A stretch of 64,000 nt of DNA from Halopseudomonas pachastrellae (GTDB taxonomy: Bacteria > Pseudomonadota > Gammaproteobacteria > Pseudomonadales > Pseudomonadaceae): contig NZ_FOUD01000006.1 in NCBI RefSeq assembly GCF_900114765.1, positions 62,001 through 126,000 on the forward strand, read 5' to 3'. The first letter of the stretch is position 1. Each line of letters opens with the position of its first letter. Positions 46,801 through 54,734 of this stretch are shown piece by piece. A model generated the notes under the pieces. The model saw only the letters and a list, made by a program, of their open reading frames with translations. It was not told where the DNA came from and searched no databases. The translations under genes were made by a program, and so were the position numbers.

Positions 46801-46907
46801 AAAAGGCGATCAAGCGCGCCATTCTCGATTGCGCCTTCGCCGACCCGGCGCTGGTGAAGGTGGTGCAGGATCGCTTTATGGAATTGGCCAAGAGTAAGTT
46901 CGCCTGA
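43818..46907 (+). CDS. hsdR: Type I restriction-modification system, restriction/translocase subunit
   Basis: A 1029-residue motor-nuclease. The N-terminal nuclease domain has IIPDIVCFVNGLPLAVIECK (PD...ExK, near residues 145-160). Walker A WHTQGSGKSL is near residue 343 and the DEAH box LADEAHRTQFG near 446. Helicase motif VI-like TLMQAIARVNRAYKGKE follows, with a long helical C-terminal domain. The start is a GTG at 43818 overlapping the AbiEii stop. Although separated from hsdM-hsdS by three genes, it completes the R-M-S complex. Confidence 0.93.
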   Translation: MTQDEYDKVESPALAQLQQLGWCFIPGAALAPDAAGQERTYFRDVVLAKRLEAALRRLNPWISDENLRKVLRGFTHPNFAGLVEYNKAIWEMLCGTGDNAIAVEQDLGAGRKGQTVTVVDFDNPANNDFLCTSQFKVEGPNQTIIPDIVCFVNGLPLAVIECKSPYAADAMGEGINQLRRYANLRRPEDDEGAQKLFWYNQLMVATCRDQARVGTISSMAQHYGDWKDAYPYTDADIQALAQPAATQGVTDIPSAAYLVAAQQVAAGNAATADEVTAQQRLLMGMFSRDTFLDLIRNFILFEPVEGRLIKKVARYQQYRAVNKVIARLKHGKDRKEKSGVVWHTQGSGKSLTMVMLAVKMRRDPQLQKYKLVFVTDRTQLDSQLSATFRDAQNETIHNATSVAKLKELLTRDASDIVTAMVQKFQDAAEAGDFADLNPSDKIIVLADEAHRTQFGGLAATINAALPNAPKIGFTGTPLLKNQKMDQAFGGYIDQYKINEAVEDGATVRIIYEGRQVRTEVAGESLDALFDEYFKDYSDDEKREIKKKYGVERAVREAPARIRWVCIDLLKHFREKIQPDGFKAMIVVGSRHAATLYKKALDELGAPPSEVIISGNHNDPLYIAQYTDKTRHKHAIDAFKKPLSESPLAFLIVKDMLLTGFDAPIAQVMYIDRSLKDHTLMQAIARVNRAYKGKEAGFVEDYYGLSDYLAEALEQFSTDDVEGTYHTLKDEIPRLKAAHTRVAQLFAGVQGKDIDAYVLALKGEDLRQQFELAFKRFAKQMDVVLPDPAARPFIADLKLWGKVQNSARTRYRDPGLNINDAGEKVRQLVNEHILSTGVDPKIPPVDLMAANFRESVQQIKSPESRASEIESAIKHHITVNLEEDPEYYKSLSLRLRDIIEKTNGKWDQQLELLLAMVSTLESDRKQAAKDLGLTETELAFYNILMAEVIRLSGDEVVDEAVHEEIKATTRALVEMFDEATQIVDFFKKDEEIKRMKKAIKRAILDCAFADPALVKVVQDRFMELAKSKFA

Positions 46908-47632
46908 TGTCGGCCGCCCGGGAACCTGAATACCGCGATGGTCACGGCTTTATTGTCGAGGTCATCCGCACCCGCCGCCGCAAGTCAGCGGATATCCGCG
47001 TGGAAGAGGGCGCGGTGTCGGTGGTGGTTCCGCTCGACACGCCGGTAGAGAAAATCGACCAGTTGCTGGCCAGCAAGCGCAGCTGGGTCAGGGAAAAGAT
47101 CGCCCTGCACCAGGAGGCAGTCCCGGTCAGGGCCAAACGATACGTCTCTGGCGAAGCCTTCAGCTACCTGGGCCGCAACTACCGCCTGAAGGTGGAAACG
47201 GGCAATTTTGCGCCGGTGAAACTAACCAATGGTCGGCTGCTGGTCACGGTACCTGCTGGCGCGGAGCAGCCGCATATCGTGCGAAACGCGCTGGTGCGCT
47301 GGTACAAGCGGCAAGCCGAGCAGAAGCTGCAGGAAAAGGTGACGCGCTACGCACCGATGGTCGGTGCTCATCCCGCTGGCGTCAGTGTGCGCTCGTTCAA
47401 GTCCCGCTGGGGCAGTTGCACTGCCAAGGGCGCCGTTGAGTTCAACTGGCAGATCATGATGGCGCCGACGCGCATGATCGATTACGTTGTCGTCCACGAA
47501 CTGTGCCACCTGATCCGCCACGACCATTCGCAGGCATTCTGGCGCGAGGTGGAACGGGTGATGCCGGATTATCAGCAGTGCCGTGACTGGTTAAGGGCCA
47601 ACGCCGCGAAGCTGGTATTTGATGCGCCTTGA
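46907..47632 (+). CDS. YgjP/DUF45-family zinc metallopeptidase
   Basis: A 241-residue protein with the zinc motif VVVHELCHLIRHDHSQAFW near residue 195 and the preceding SFKSRWGSCTAKGAVEFNW, both typical of the YgjP-like (SprT-related) group. Its ATG overlaps the hsdR stop. This family often accompanies type I hsdR genes, but its role there, perhaps turnover of the restriction subunit, is not established. Confidence 0.85.
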   Translation: MSAAREPEYRDGHGFIVEVIRTRRRKSADIRVEEGAVSVVVPLDTPVEKIDQLLASKRSWVREKIALHQEAVPVRAKRYVSGEAFSYLGRNYRLKVETGNFAPVKLTNGRLLVTVPAGAEQPHIVRNALVRWYKRQAEQKLQEKVTRYAPMVGAHPAGVSVRSFKSRWGSCTAKGAVEFNWQIMMAPTRMIDYVVVHELCHLIRHDHSQAFWREVERVMPDYQQCRDWLRANAAKLVFDAP

Positions 47633-47699
47633 AGGTAAATAGCGCGGTGCCAGCCTCAGGCTGACACCCCTATTGCTGGATCGCCCCGGCCGCCTACCT

Positions 47700-47737
47700 G
47701 CAAAAATGCGACGAGTGCCTGATGTCGATATTTTTGC
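47700..47737. repeat. Imperfect inverted repeat between the defence block and ssrA
   Basis: GCAAAAATGCGAC (47700-47712) and GTCGATATTTTTGC (47724-47737) are imperfect inverted copies. TGCC...TGTCG/CGACA...TGGCA pairing overlaps the same place. It could be a recombination core or a hairpin; no T-tract supports a terminator. Confidence 0.4.
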
Positions 47738-47762
47738 GACACTGGCATAAGCCAGAAAGCAA

Positions 47763-47797
47763 AAAGCCCTGAAAATCACTTGGGTTATCAGGGCTTT
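47763..47797 (-). terminator. Terminator of ssrA
   Basis: On the minus strand AAAGCCCTGA and TCAGGGCTTT form a 10-bp stem followed by more T's (plus-strand AAAAA at 47761-47765), 15 bp beyond the tmRNA 3' end. Confidence 0.8.
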
Positions 47798-47811
47798 AGG
47801 TCTTGCTAATT

Positions 47812-48165
47812 TGGTGGAGCCGGGGGGATTTGAACCCCCGTCCGCCAGTCCTCCGCTATCGGTTCTACATGCTTAGCCATCTCTACTTAGTTAACTCCGC
47901 GCCGCCCGAGTGGCAGGGTGCTTGGAGCGAGCTGTATAAGTTTTAGCCGTTACGTCTACAGCAAACTTGGCGGCGATCCTGTTCTATCTGTCGGTCAACT
48001 TCGGGTTTACAGGCATCCCCTGGTGACCGCTAGCCGGCTTAAGCGGCTAGTGCGTAGTTGTCGTCGTTGGCAACTATAAATGTGCAGCAGCGAATTTACG
48101 AGATCTGCTACCAACTCGGCATGCCCCTCAAGTTTTGTAACCGTCGTCGAATCCAAATCGGCCCC
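47812..48165 (-). ncRNA. ssrA: Transfer-messenger RNA (tmRNA)
   Basis: A 354-nt tmRNA that rescues stalled ribosomes with SmpB. The minus strand begins GGGGCCGATTTGGATTCGAC and ends in the tRNA-like GGTTCAAATCCC acceptor arm followed by GCTCCACCA. The internal frame GCC-AAC-GAC-GAC-AAC-TAC-GCA-CTA-GCC-GCT-TAA (48074-48042) encodes the proteolysis tag ANDDNYALAA, as in other Pseudomonas. The 3' CCA is encoded. The 3' end faces the defence block, the usual side for island integration. Confidence 0.96.
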
Positions 48166-48194
48166 AAATCTTGCTGGTCTGTTACTGAGACGGG

Positions 48195-48200
48195 ATTGTA
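48195..48200 (-). promoter_or_regulatory. Likely ssrA promoter -10 box
   Basis: TACAAT on the minus strand lies 29 bp upstream of the mature tmRNA 5' end, which is made by RNase P from a longer transcript. No strong -35 element was found at the right distance. Confidence 0.4.
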
Positions 48201-48238
48201 CGCGAAAGGTTCCGTGCGGAACAGGGCGTGATGCAGGC

Positions 48239-48263
48239 AAAAAAATACCCTGACGTATCAGGG
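48239..48263 (-). terminator. Terminator of smpB
   Basis: On the minus strand CCCTGA-TACG-TCAGGG is followed by TATTTTTTT, about 105 bp after the smpB stop. Confidence 0.75.
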
Positions 48264-48368
48264 CATAGGGCGTTACATGCTTTAAACCATAAACAGGCGG
48301 GTGGAGCGACCTGCCTGTCATAAGCTGTGACCGGGTGTTATCGGGTTGGTTCCGAGACGGTGAAAAAA

Positions 48369-48851
48369 TTAGCGATTATTTTCGCGTACGACCCGCTGCT
48401 TCTCGCGATCCCAGTCGCGTTCTTTCAGGCTCTGGCGCTTGTCGAAGTCTTTCTTGCCGCGTACCAGGGCGATTTCGCATTTGACCAGGTGGCCTTTCCA
48501 GTACAGCGCCAGCGGCACGCAGGCAAAGCCCTTGGCTTGTACGCCGCCGATCAGCTTGTCTAGCTCGCGGGCGTGCAGCAGCAGTTTGCGTGTGCGGGTT
48601 GGGTCGGCAATCACGTGGGTGCTGGCGGTTTTCAGCGGGGTGATGTGGGCGCCGAGCAGAAAGGCTTCGTTGTTCTTGAGCATGATGTAGCTGTCGACCA
48701 GTTGCACCTTGCCTTCGCGCAGGCTTTTTACTTCCCAGCCTGTCAGGGCAATGCCGGCTTCGAAGCGTTGCTCGATGAAGTAGTCGTGTTTGGCCTTTTT
48801 GTTCAGGGCAATGGTGCCGCTGTTGGCCGCTGGTTTCTTTGGTTTGCTCAT
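48369..48851 (-). CDS. smpB: SsrA-binding protein SmpB
   Basis: A 160-residue protein that brings tmRNA to the ribosomal A site. Typical blocks are [40 protein letters not shown] and [20 protein letters not shown], with a basic C-terminal tail. It lies just upstream of ssrA on the same strand, with its own terminator in between. Confidence 0.95.
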   Translation of the reverse strand: MSKPKKPAANSGTIALNKKAKHDYFIEQRFEAGIALTGWEVKSLREGKVQLVDSYIMLKNNEAFLLGAHITPLKTASTHVIADPTRTRKLLLHARELDKLIGGVQAKGFACVPLALYWKGHLVKCEIALVRGKKDFDKRQSLKERDWDREKQRVVRENNR

Positions 48852-48998
48852 GGGCGGCGATTATACCTGTATTTGCGGGGTTTTAGCGTGGAGTTTTCGC
48901 GCAGTAGGCCTACCCTTCATTAATACGCTAGCTCTTGTGGGTGTTGGTCAAAATCTGGACAATGCCTTCCTTTTTTTCAGGGCTAACCGGGAACGCTC

Positions 48999-50402
48999 AT
49001 GAGCAAAGACACTGTCTCCATTCACGGGATCTGGGCAAGTCGCTGGGTCTTCATTCTTGCTGCGACCGGCTCAGCCGTAGGCCTCGGTAATATCTGGAAG
49101 TTCCCGTACATGACCGGCATGTATGGCGGCGGCGCCTTTGTGCTGGTCTATCTGGTGTGCATTGCGCTGATCGGTTTGCCGGTGATGTTGGCTGAGACGC
49201 TGCTGGGCCGTCGCGGCCGGCAGAGCCCGGTTAATACCCTGAGCACGCTGGCGCGCTGCTCGGGTGCCTCCGAGCGCTGGTCTTGGGCGGCGGTTATGGG
49301 GATGATCGGGGCGCTGCTGATTCTGTCCTTTTACAGTGTGGTTGCCGGCTGGGCGCTGGATTATATCCTCGGCATGGTGCGCGGAGAGTTCAGCGGTATT
49401 GATGGCGCCGGTGCCGGCCAGCGCTTCGGCGGCCTGACCAGCGACCCGGTGCGGCTGACCATTTGGCACTCTCTATTTATGCTGCTGACTGCCTGGGTGA
49501 TCGCCCGTGGGGTGGTGGCGGGGCTGGAGCGCACGCTGCGCATTCTGATGCCTTTGCTGTTTGTGCTGCTGCTGGCGCTGCTGGGGTACAGCATGACCAC
49601 CGGGCACTTTATGGAAGGCGTGCGCTTTCTGTTCGATTTTGACCTGGCCAAGGTGCCGGACGGCATTCTTGCCGCCATGGGACATGCCTTCTTTACCCTG
49701 AGCGTGGGTGTCGGCTCGATCATGGTGTTTGGTGCCTATATGCCGCGCAAGGCGTCGATTGGCTCGACCGTGCTCACTGTCGGGCTGCTGGATACCGTGG
49801 TGGCGTTGACGGCCGGGATGGCGCTGTTCCCGGTGGTCTTTGCCGCCGGGCTGCAGCCCAATGAAGGGCCGGGGCTGATGTTTGTCACGCTGCCGATTGC
49901 CTTCGGCAACATCGCCGGTGGCAACGTGTTTGGTGTGGTGTTCTTCCTGCTGGTGACCGTGGCTGCCTGGAGTTCTGCGATCTCGATGCTGGAGCCGGCG
50001 GTGGCGTTTTTTGTCGAGCGTACCGGCCGCAGCCGCGGCCAGGTGACCTCCGTTATTGCGCTGCTGTGCTGGGTGGTTGGCCTGGGCACGGTGCTGTCGT
50101 TCAACCTGCTGGCTGATGCGCGTTTCTTTGTCACCGATGCTGACGGCTGGCACCTGTATCGCTGGACCAGTGAGGGCGGCATGACCTTCTTTGAGTCTAT
50201 CGATTACCTCACCAGTCGCATAATGTTGCCGTTGGGCGGGCTGCTGTTTGTGCTGTTTGCTGGCTGGGTGCTGGATCGCGATGTATTCCGGGATGAGCTG
50301 GCGCTGCGGCATCAGCGCCTGTTCTCGTTGGTCTATTCGCTGTTACGCTATGTTGCCCCTGCGGGCATTCTGATCATTCTCGTAACTGAACTGAGCAAGT
50401 GA
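48999..50402 (+). CDS. Sodium-dependent transporter (NSS/SNF family)
   Basis: A 467-residue membrane protein with about twelve helices. The NSS signature IWASRWVFILAATGSAVGLG then NIWKFPYMTGMYGGGAFVLV is clear, including the residues that form the first sodium site. Bacterial members import amino acids with sodium; the substrate is not predictable. It starts eight bases after CCGGGAACGC with no strong ribosome site. Confidence 0.9.
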   Translation: MSKDTVSIHGIWASRWVFILAATGSAVGLGNIWKFPYMTGMYGGGAFVLVYLVCIALIGLPVMLAETLLGRRGRQSPVNTLSTLARCSGASERWSWAAVMGMIGALLILSFYSVVAGWALDYILGMVRGEFSGIDGAGAGQRFGGLTSDPVRLTIWHSLFMLLTAWVIARGVVAGLERTLRILMPLLFVLLLALLGYSMTTGHFMEGVRFLFDFDLAKVPDGILAAMGHAFFTLSVGVGSIMVFGAYMPRKASIGSTVLTVGLLDTVVALTAGMALFPVVFAAGLQPNEGPGLMFVTLPIAFGNIAGGNVFGVVFFLLVTVAAWSSAISMLEPAVAFFVERTGRSRGQVTSVIALLCWVVGLGTVLSFNLLADARFFVTDADGWHLYRWTSEGGMTFFESIDYLTSRIMLPLGGLLFVLFAGWVLDRDVFRDELALRHQRLFSLVYSLLRYVAPAGILIILVTELSK

Positions 50403-50409
50403 AAACGGC

Positions 50410-50844
50410 ATGACGCATATTCAGCGCTCGGCTTTGCTGCCTTACCCGGCGAGCCATTTGTATGAGCTGGTAAATCGGGTGGAGCATTACCCCGAATTTC
50501 TGCCCTGGTGTTCCGGGGCGACCATTCTCAGTGAGTCCGAGCATGAGATGTGCGCGCGGCTGGACATCGCCAAGGCGGGTGTCAGTCAGTCTTTTACCAC
50601 GCGCAACACCCTGGTCCCGGGCGAGCGCATCGCTCTGCAACTGGTAGACGGGCCGTTCAGTGATTTTCGCGGGGTCTGGGAGTTCAAGGCGCTGAGCGAC
50701 TCTGCCTGCAAGATCACCCTGGATCTGCACTTCGAGTACGCCGGTGCTCTGGTCAAGGCAACCCTTGGGCCGCTGTTCAATCAAGCAGCCAATGCCATGG
50801 TGGATGCCTTCTGTCAGCGCGCCAAGGAGACCTGGCGTGGCTGA
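50410..50844 (+). CDS. ratA: RatA-family START-domain protein
   Basis: A 144-residue START/polyketide-cyclase-fold protein. RatA was described as a toxin that blocks 70S ribosome assembly; other evidence links the family (Coq10-like) to ubiquinone function. The opening RSALLPYPASHLYELVNRVE, HYPEFLPWCSGATIL and the ending AFCQRAKETW are diagnostic. Its stop overlaps rnfH by eight bases. Confidence 0.9.
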   Translation: MTHIQRSALLPYPASHLYELVNRVEHYPEFLPWCSGATILSESEHEMCARLDIAKAGVSQSFTTRNTLVPGERIALQLVDGPFSDFRGVWEFKALSDSACKITLDLHFEYAGALVKATLGPLFNQAANAMVDAFCQRAKETWRG

Positions 50845-51148
50845 TAAAAGCGTTGTGGTGGAGGTGGCCTATGCGCTGCCGCACAAGCAGAAGATCCTGT
50901 CGTTGACGGTGCCGGAAGGCACCAGCATGCGTGCTGCGGTGTGTCAGTCGGGCATTGAGCAGCACTTTCCTGAGATTGATCCGCTGCAGTGTCCGCTGGG
51001 GATATTCGGTAAGGCGGTGCCCAAGCCGGATGAGCGGGTGCTGGCGGCAGGGGAGCGGGTGGAAATCTATCGCCCGTTGATTGCCGATCCGAAGGAGGTG
51101 CGCAAGCAGCGCGCTGCCAAGGCCAAGGCGGCCAAGGCGGAGGATTAA
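50837..51148 (+). CDS. RnfH/RatB family ubiquitin-like protein
   Basis: A 103-residue protein of the RnfH (RatB) family with a ubiquitin-like fold. Family features are VEVAYALPHKQKILSLTVPE and GIFGKAVPKPDERVLAAGER then VEIYRPLIADPKEVRKQRAA. The GTG at 50837 is the only suitable start and overlaps the ratA end. The function is unclear. Confidence 0.9.
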   Translation: MADKSVVVEVAYALPHKQKILSLTVPEGTSMRAAVCQSGIEQHFPEIDPLQCPLGIFGKAVPKPDERVLAAGERVEIYRPLIADPKEVRKQRAAKAKAAKAED

Positions 51149-51197
51149 GCGCGTAGGAGGCGGGCAGCGCTGTGGTGATTGCGCTGCCTTGGGGAGG

Positions 51198-51626
51198 TTA
51201 CTCGCCGGTGCCGAGCGGGGCACCCAGATCGACCGGGTAGGTCTCGACGCCGCTGCCGCTCATGATCTCTTCGTCTGAGCTTTTGCCCGGCATGAAGTCG
51301 CCGGCTAGGCCGACCAGGCGGTTGTCTTCAAAGGTCAGGCTGATGCGCTCTTGCACGCGATCGTTGTGACCGGATTCCATGCTGTACAGGTAGTCCCAGC
51401 GATTCGGGTGGAAGGTGTCCTGAATCAGCGGCGTGCCCATGATGAAGCGAACCTGGCGGGTGGTCATGCCCGGGCGCAGCTGATCAACCATCTCCTGGGT
51501 GACGACGTTGCCCTGCTGAATGTCGATTTTGTAAATGCCCGGGATGATGCCGCAACCGGAAAGCAGGGTGATAGATGCACTGCATAGCAGTATGCAAAGG
51601 TTTCGATTAAAGCTTTTTCGCGTCAC
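51198..51626 (-). CDS. bamE: Outer-membrane assembly lipoprotein BamE (OmlA)
   Basis: A 142-residue lipoprotein of the beta-barrel assembly machinery. The signal peptide ends in the lipobox LLSGC (cysteine at about residue 25). The mature protein has [20 protein letters not shown] then [20 protein letters not shown], the SmpA/OmlA fold. It is divergent from fur, the usual Pseudomonas arrangement. Confidence 0.93.
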   Translation of the reverse strand: MTRKSFNRNLCILLCSASITLLSGCGIIPGIYKIDIQQGNVVTQEMVDQLRPGMTTRQVRFIMGTPLIQDTFHPNRWDYLYSMESGHNDRVQERISLTFEDNRLVGLAGDFMPGKSSDEEIMSGSGVETYPVDLGAPLGTGE

Positions 51627-51716
51627 GTGCTAACATCCGCTATCGTGGAATGGCTGAAAAGGCCGATCATACCCGACTCATCCCGCCCTGCGAAGCGCTG
51701 AACGAGAATACTAGCC

Positions 51717-52124
51717 ATGCTTGAAAATCAAGAACTCCGCAAAGCCGGCCTCAAGGTCACCCTGCCCCGGGTCAAGATCCTGCAGATGCTGGACGGCTCG
51801 ACTGAGCGCCACATGAGCGCAGAGGACGTATACAAAGCACTCATGGAGGCAGGCGAAGACGTTGGTCTGGCCACTGTTTATCGTGTGTTGACCCAATTTG
51901 AGGCTGCCGGTCTGGTGGTGCGCCATAACTTTGATGGCGGCCATGCTGTATTCGAGCTGGCAGACGGTGAGCACCATGACCACATGGTGTGCGTCGACTC
52001 GGGTGAAGTCGTTGAGTTCTTTGATGCAGAGATTGAGCGCCGTCAGCGCGAGATCGTCAAGGAACACGGCTTTGAGCTGGTCGACCATAATCTGGTGCTG
52101 TACGTGCGCAAGCCGCAAAAATAA
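51717..52124 (+). CDS. fur: Ferric uptake regulator Fur
   Basis: A 135-residue iron-responsive repressor. The DNA-binding part contains GLKVTLPRVKILQMLDGSTE and MEAGEDVGLATVYRVLTQFE. The metal-binding HHDHMVCVDSGEVVEF motif follows near residue 86. As in other Pseudomonas Fur, the second C-terminal CxxC found in E. coli Fur is absent. Start and length match the family. Confidence 0.95.
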   Translation: MLENQELRKAGLKVTLPRVKILQMLDGSTERHMSAEDVYKALMEAGEDVGLATVYRVLTQFEAAGLVVRHNFDGGHAVFELADGEHHDHMVCVDSGEVVEFFDAEIERRQREIVKEHGFELVDHNLVLYVRKPQK

Positions 52125-52140
52125 GTGCATCGCCACACAA

Positions 52141-52170
52141 AAAAAACCGGGCCTGGTGTCCGGTTTTTTT
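52141..52170. terminator. Bidirectional terminator between fur and recN
   Basis: AAAAAACCGG and CCGGTTTTTTT flank GCCTGGTGT, giving a stem with A- and T-runs on both sides, between the convergent fur and recN genes. Confidence 0.88.
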
Positions 52171-52185
52171 GTGCCTGCGCCAAGG

Positions 52186-53862
52186 TCAGTCGGCGGTGGC
52201 GCTCAGCAGCTTGCGGGCGTGGGCCAGCGATTCATCGGTCAGGTCAATGCCGCCCAGCATGCGGGCTACTTCCTGAATGCGGGCATCGGTGTCCAGTTGG
52301 TCGATGCAGGTGCGGGTGCTGTTGCGGGTCTGCTGTTTGCGCACGAACAGGTGTTGGTGCCCCTGCGCTGCAACCTGTGGCAGGTGGGTGACGGTCAGCA
52401 CTTGCCCGCGGGCGCCGAGCTGGCGCAGCAGTTGGCCGACAATCTCTGCGGTCGGCCCGCCAATACCCACATCCACCTCATCAAATACCAGCGTGGGCAC
52501 GCGGGATGTTTGCGCTGTGATCACCTGGATGCCGAGGCTGATGCGTGACAACTCGCCGCCGGAGGCGACCTTGGCAAGCGGCTTGGCGGGTTGGCCCGGG
52601 TTGGCGCTGACCAGAAATTCAACATTCTCCAGGCCGGTGACCGGGTAAGTGTCTGCATCCAGCGGCGTCAGTTGCAGCTCGATGCGTCCGCCCGGCATAC
52701 CAAGGCGCTGAATCTCCTGGGTAACCGCCTTAGCCAGTTTGCCGGCGCCTTTGCTGCGCTGGGCCGAGAGTTTTTCGCTGAGCTGACGGTAGTGCGCTTG
52801 ATAGGCGGTTAGCTCTTCCTGTAGGCGCTCGGCGTCGGCGGCCTGCTGTTGCTGGCCTTCGAGTTCGTCAATCAGTTGCTGCTGCAAAACCGGCAGCTCG
52901 GCCGGCTGGATGCGATGCTTGCGGGCCAGCTCAAAGATCGCACTCAGGCGTTCTTCTACATATTGCTGGCGCTCCGGGTCGGCCTCGAAATGATCCAGAT
53001 AGCGGGTCAGCTCGCCCACGGCTTCTTCAATCTGAATCTGGGCGCTGGCGATCAGGTCGCTGGCTTCGCCCAGCTGGCTGCTGTGGCTTTTGAAGCTGTC
53101 CAAACGCTGCAGGCTGGCGGTCAGAGCTTCGAGCACGCTGCCGGCATCGTTCTCACTGCAGATATTGATGACCTGCTGGCACGAGTGCAGTATCTGGTCG
53201 GCACTGGCCAACTGGCGCTGTTCGTTTTCCAGCTCTTCCAGTTCACCGTCCTGCAGGCTGAGGTTGTCCAGTTCGTCCAGCTGGTAGGCCAGCAACTGCT
53301 GGCGCGCGCTTTGCTCTTCGCTCTGGCGGCTGGCCTGTAACAGGGCCTTTTCAGTCTGGCGGCAACGCTGTGCGGCAAGCTGAACCTGGCGCGCCAGCTC
53401 CCCGGCCCCTGCGTATTCGTCGAGCAGGCGGCGGTGGGTGTCGGTTTTCAGTAGCGACTGGTGTTCATGCTGGCTGTGAATGTCGATGAGCATTTCGCCA
53501 AGGGCGCGCAGATCCTGCTGGGGGCAGGGGGAGCCGTTGATGTAACCGCGTGAGCGACCTTCTGCGGTGATGACGCGGCGCAGGATGACCTGCTCGTCGT
53601 CTTGCGTCAGGTCGCGCTCATCCAGCCACTGGCGTGCCTCCGGGATGTGACTGATGTCGAAGGTGGCGAGGATGTCCGCCTTGTCGCTGCCCGGGCGCAC
53701 GGCGCCGCTGTCGGCGCGGTCGCCGAGGGTCAGGGCCAGAGCGTCGAGCATGATCGATTTGCCGGCGCCGGTTTCCCCGGTGATCACACTCATGCCGCCG
53801 CCCAGATCCAGCTCCAGGTTGTCGACGATGGCGTAGTTGTTGACCGCGAGATGGACCAGCAT
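52186..53862 (-). CDS. recN: DNA repair protein RecN
   Basis: A 558-residue SMC-like ATPase for double-strand break repair. The N-terminus holds NNYAIVDNLELDLGGGMSVI and Walker A TGETGAGKSIMLDALALTLG. Long helical coiled-coil regions lie in the centre. The C-terminal part contains ASGGELSRISLGIQVI and Walker B TLVFDEVDVGIGG. Length and start match the family. Confidence 0.94.
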   Translation of the reverse strand: MLVHLAVNNYAIVDNLELDLGGGMSVITGETGAGKSIMLDALALTLGDRADSGAVRPGSDKADILATFDISHIPEARQWLDERDLTQDDEQVILRRVITAEGRSRGYINGSPCPQQDLRALGEMLIDIHSQHEHQSLLKTDTHRRLLDEYAGAGELARQVQLAAQRCRQTEKALLQASRQSEEQSARQQLLAYQLDELDNLSLQDGELEELENEQRQLASADQILHSCQQVINICSENDAGSVLEALTASLQRLDSFKSHSSQLGEASDLIASAQIQIEEAVGELTRYLDHFEADPERQQYVEERLSAIFELARKHRIQPAELPVLQQQLIDELEGQQQQAADAERLQEELTAYQAHYRQLSEKLSAQRSKGAGKLAKAVTQEIQRLGMPGGRIELQLTPLDADTYPVTGLENVEFLVSANPGQPAKPLAKVASGGELSRISLGIQVITAQTSRVPTLVFDEVDVGIGGPTAEIVGQLLRQLGARGQVLTVTHLPQVAAQGHQHLFVRKQQTRNSTRTCIDQLDTDARIQEVARMLGGIDLTDESLAHARKLLSATAD

Positions 53863-53950
53863 GGCGCGTGCTCCTGTTGTTTGTTCTGGTTGTTTATACA
53901 GTAGTTTTCCCGGTGTCTACAAGCCCCCTCAATCTGTCTTTTGATCTCCC

Positions 53951-53978
53951 CTTGAAGGTTGTGGGAATGGCCCCATAT
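53951..53978 (+). promoter_or_regulatory. Sigma-32 heat-shock promoter of grpE
   Basis: CTTGAAG (53951-53957) and CCCCATAT (53971-53978) with a 13-bp spacer match the sigma-32 consensus CTTGAAA-N13-CCCCATnT almost exactly. It lies about 95 bp upstream of grpE and explains heat induction of grpE-dnaK-dnaJ. Confidence 0.9.
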
Positions 53979-54073
53979 AGGTTGCCAGGCAACGCCAGTG
54001 ACGCTGGCGGATCATCATTGACAGGCTGTGAGCCCAGCGCCGCAGCGCCATAACCCTATGACAGGAGAAAGAC

Positions 54074-54646
54074 ATGGCAGAGGAACAGAGACCGGATCTG
54101 CAGGATCAGGACGCGGCTACCGAGGCAGCCGTTGAAACGCCTGAGGGCGATCTTGCGGCGCGTGTGGCAAGTCTGGAAGAACAGCTTGCTGCCGCTCAGG
54201 ATCAGGCTCTGCGGGCCGTCGCCGATGTGCAGAACGCCCGCCGCCGTGCCGAGCAGGACGTAGAAAAGGCGCACAAGTTTGCGCTTGAGCGCTTTGCCAA
54301 TGACCTGCTGCCGATCGTCGACAGCCTGGAGCGGGGCCTGGAGCTGTCCAATGCCGACGATGAAGCCATCAAGCCGATGCGCGAAGGTATCGAGCTGACC
54401 CTGAAAATGTTCGCCGACACCCTGGCCCGTTTCCAGGTGGTGCCGGTCGTACCCGAGGGTGAGCCCTTCAACCCGGAGCTGCATCAGGCCATGGCGATGG
54501 AAGAAAGCGCCGCCGTTGAAGCCAACACCGTGCTCAAGGTTTTCCAGAAGGGTTACACCCTGAGTGGTCGCCTGCTGCGCCCGGCAATGGTTGTGGTGAG
54601 CAAGGCTCCAGCCGCCGGCACTCAGTCGATTGACGAGCAGGCTTGA
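54074..54646 (+). CDS. grpE: Nucleotide exchange factor GrpE
   Basis: A 190-residue cochaperone that releases ADP from DnaK. It has an acidic N-terminus, a long helix ([20 protein letters not shown] then [20 protein letters not shown]) and the beta domain with [12 protein letters not shown] and [20 protein letters not shown]. The ATG follows AGGAGAAAGAC. First of three chaperone genes. Confidence 0.95.
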   Translation: MAEEQRPDLQDQDAATEAAVETPEGDLAARVASLEEQLAAAQDQALRAVADVQNARRRAEQDVEKAHKFALERFANDLLPIVDSLERGLELSNADDEAIKPMREGIELTLKMFADTLARFQVVPVVPEGEPFNPELHQAMAMEESAAVEANTVLKVFQKGYTLSGRLLRPAMVVVSKAPAAGTQSIDEQA

Positions 54647-54734
54647 AATTGATTTTGCAGACCCCATCAAGGGTTCATGCACAGATAAACAGCGCCGCTG
54701 ACTGAACGCGGCAGCCAGATTCGGAGAGAAGCAT

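Noticed and set aside
47591-47779. 62-residue minus-strand frame between ygjP and ssrA
   Set aside because: It runs through the ssrA terminator and the inverted repeat, so it is unlikely to be a gene.
48007-48321. 104-residue minus-strand frame overlapping tmRNA
   Set aside because: It lies over the tmRNA gene; only the short tag frame inside tmRNA is translated.
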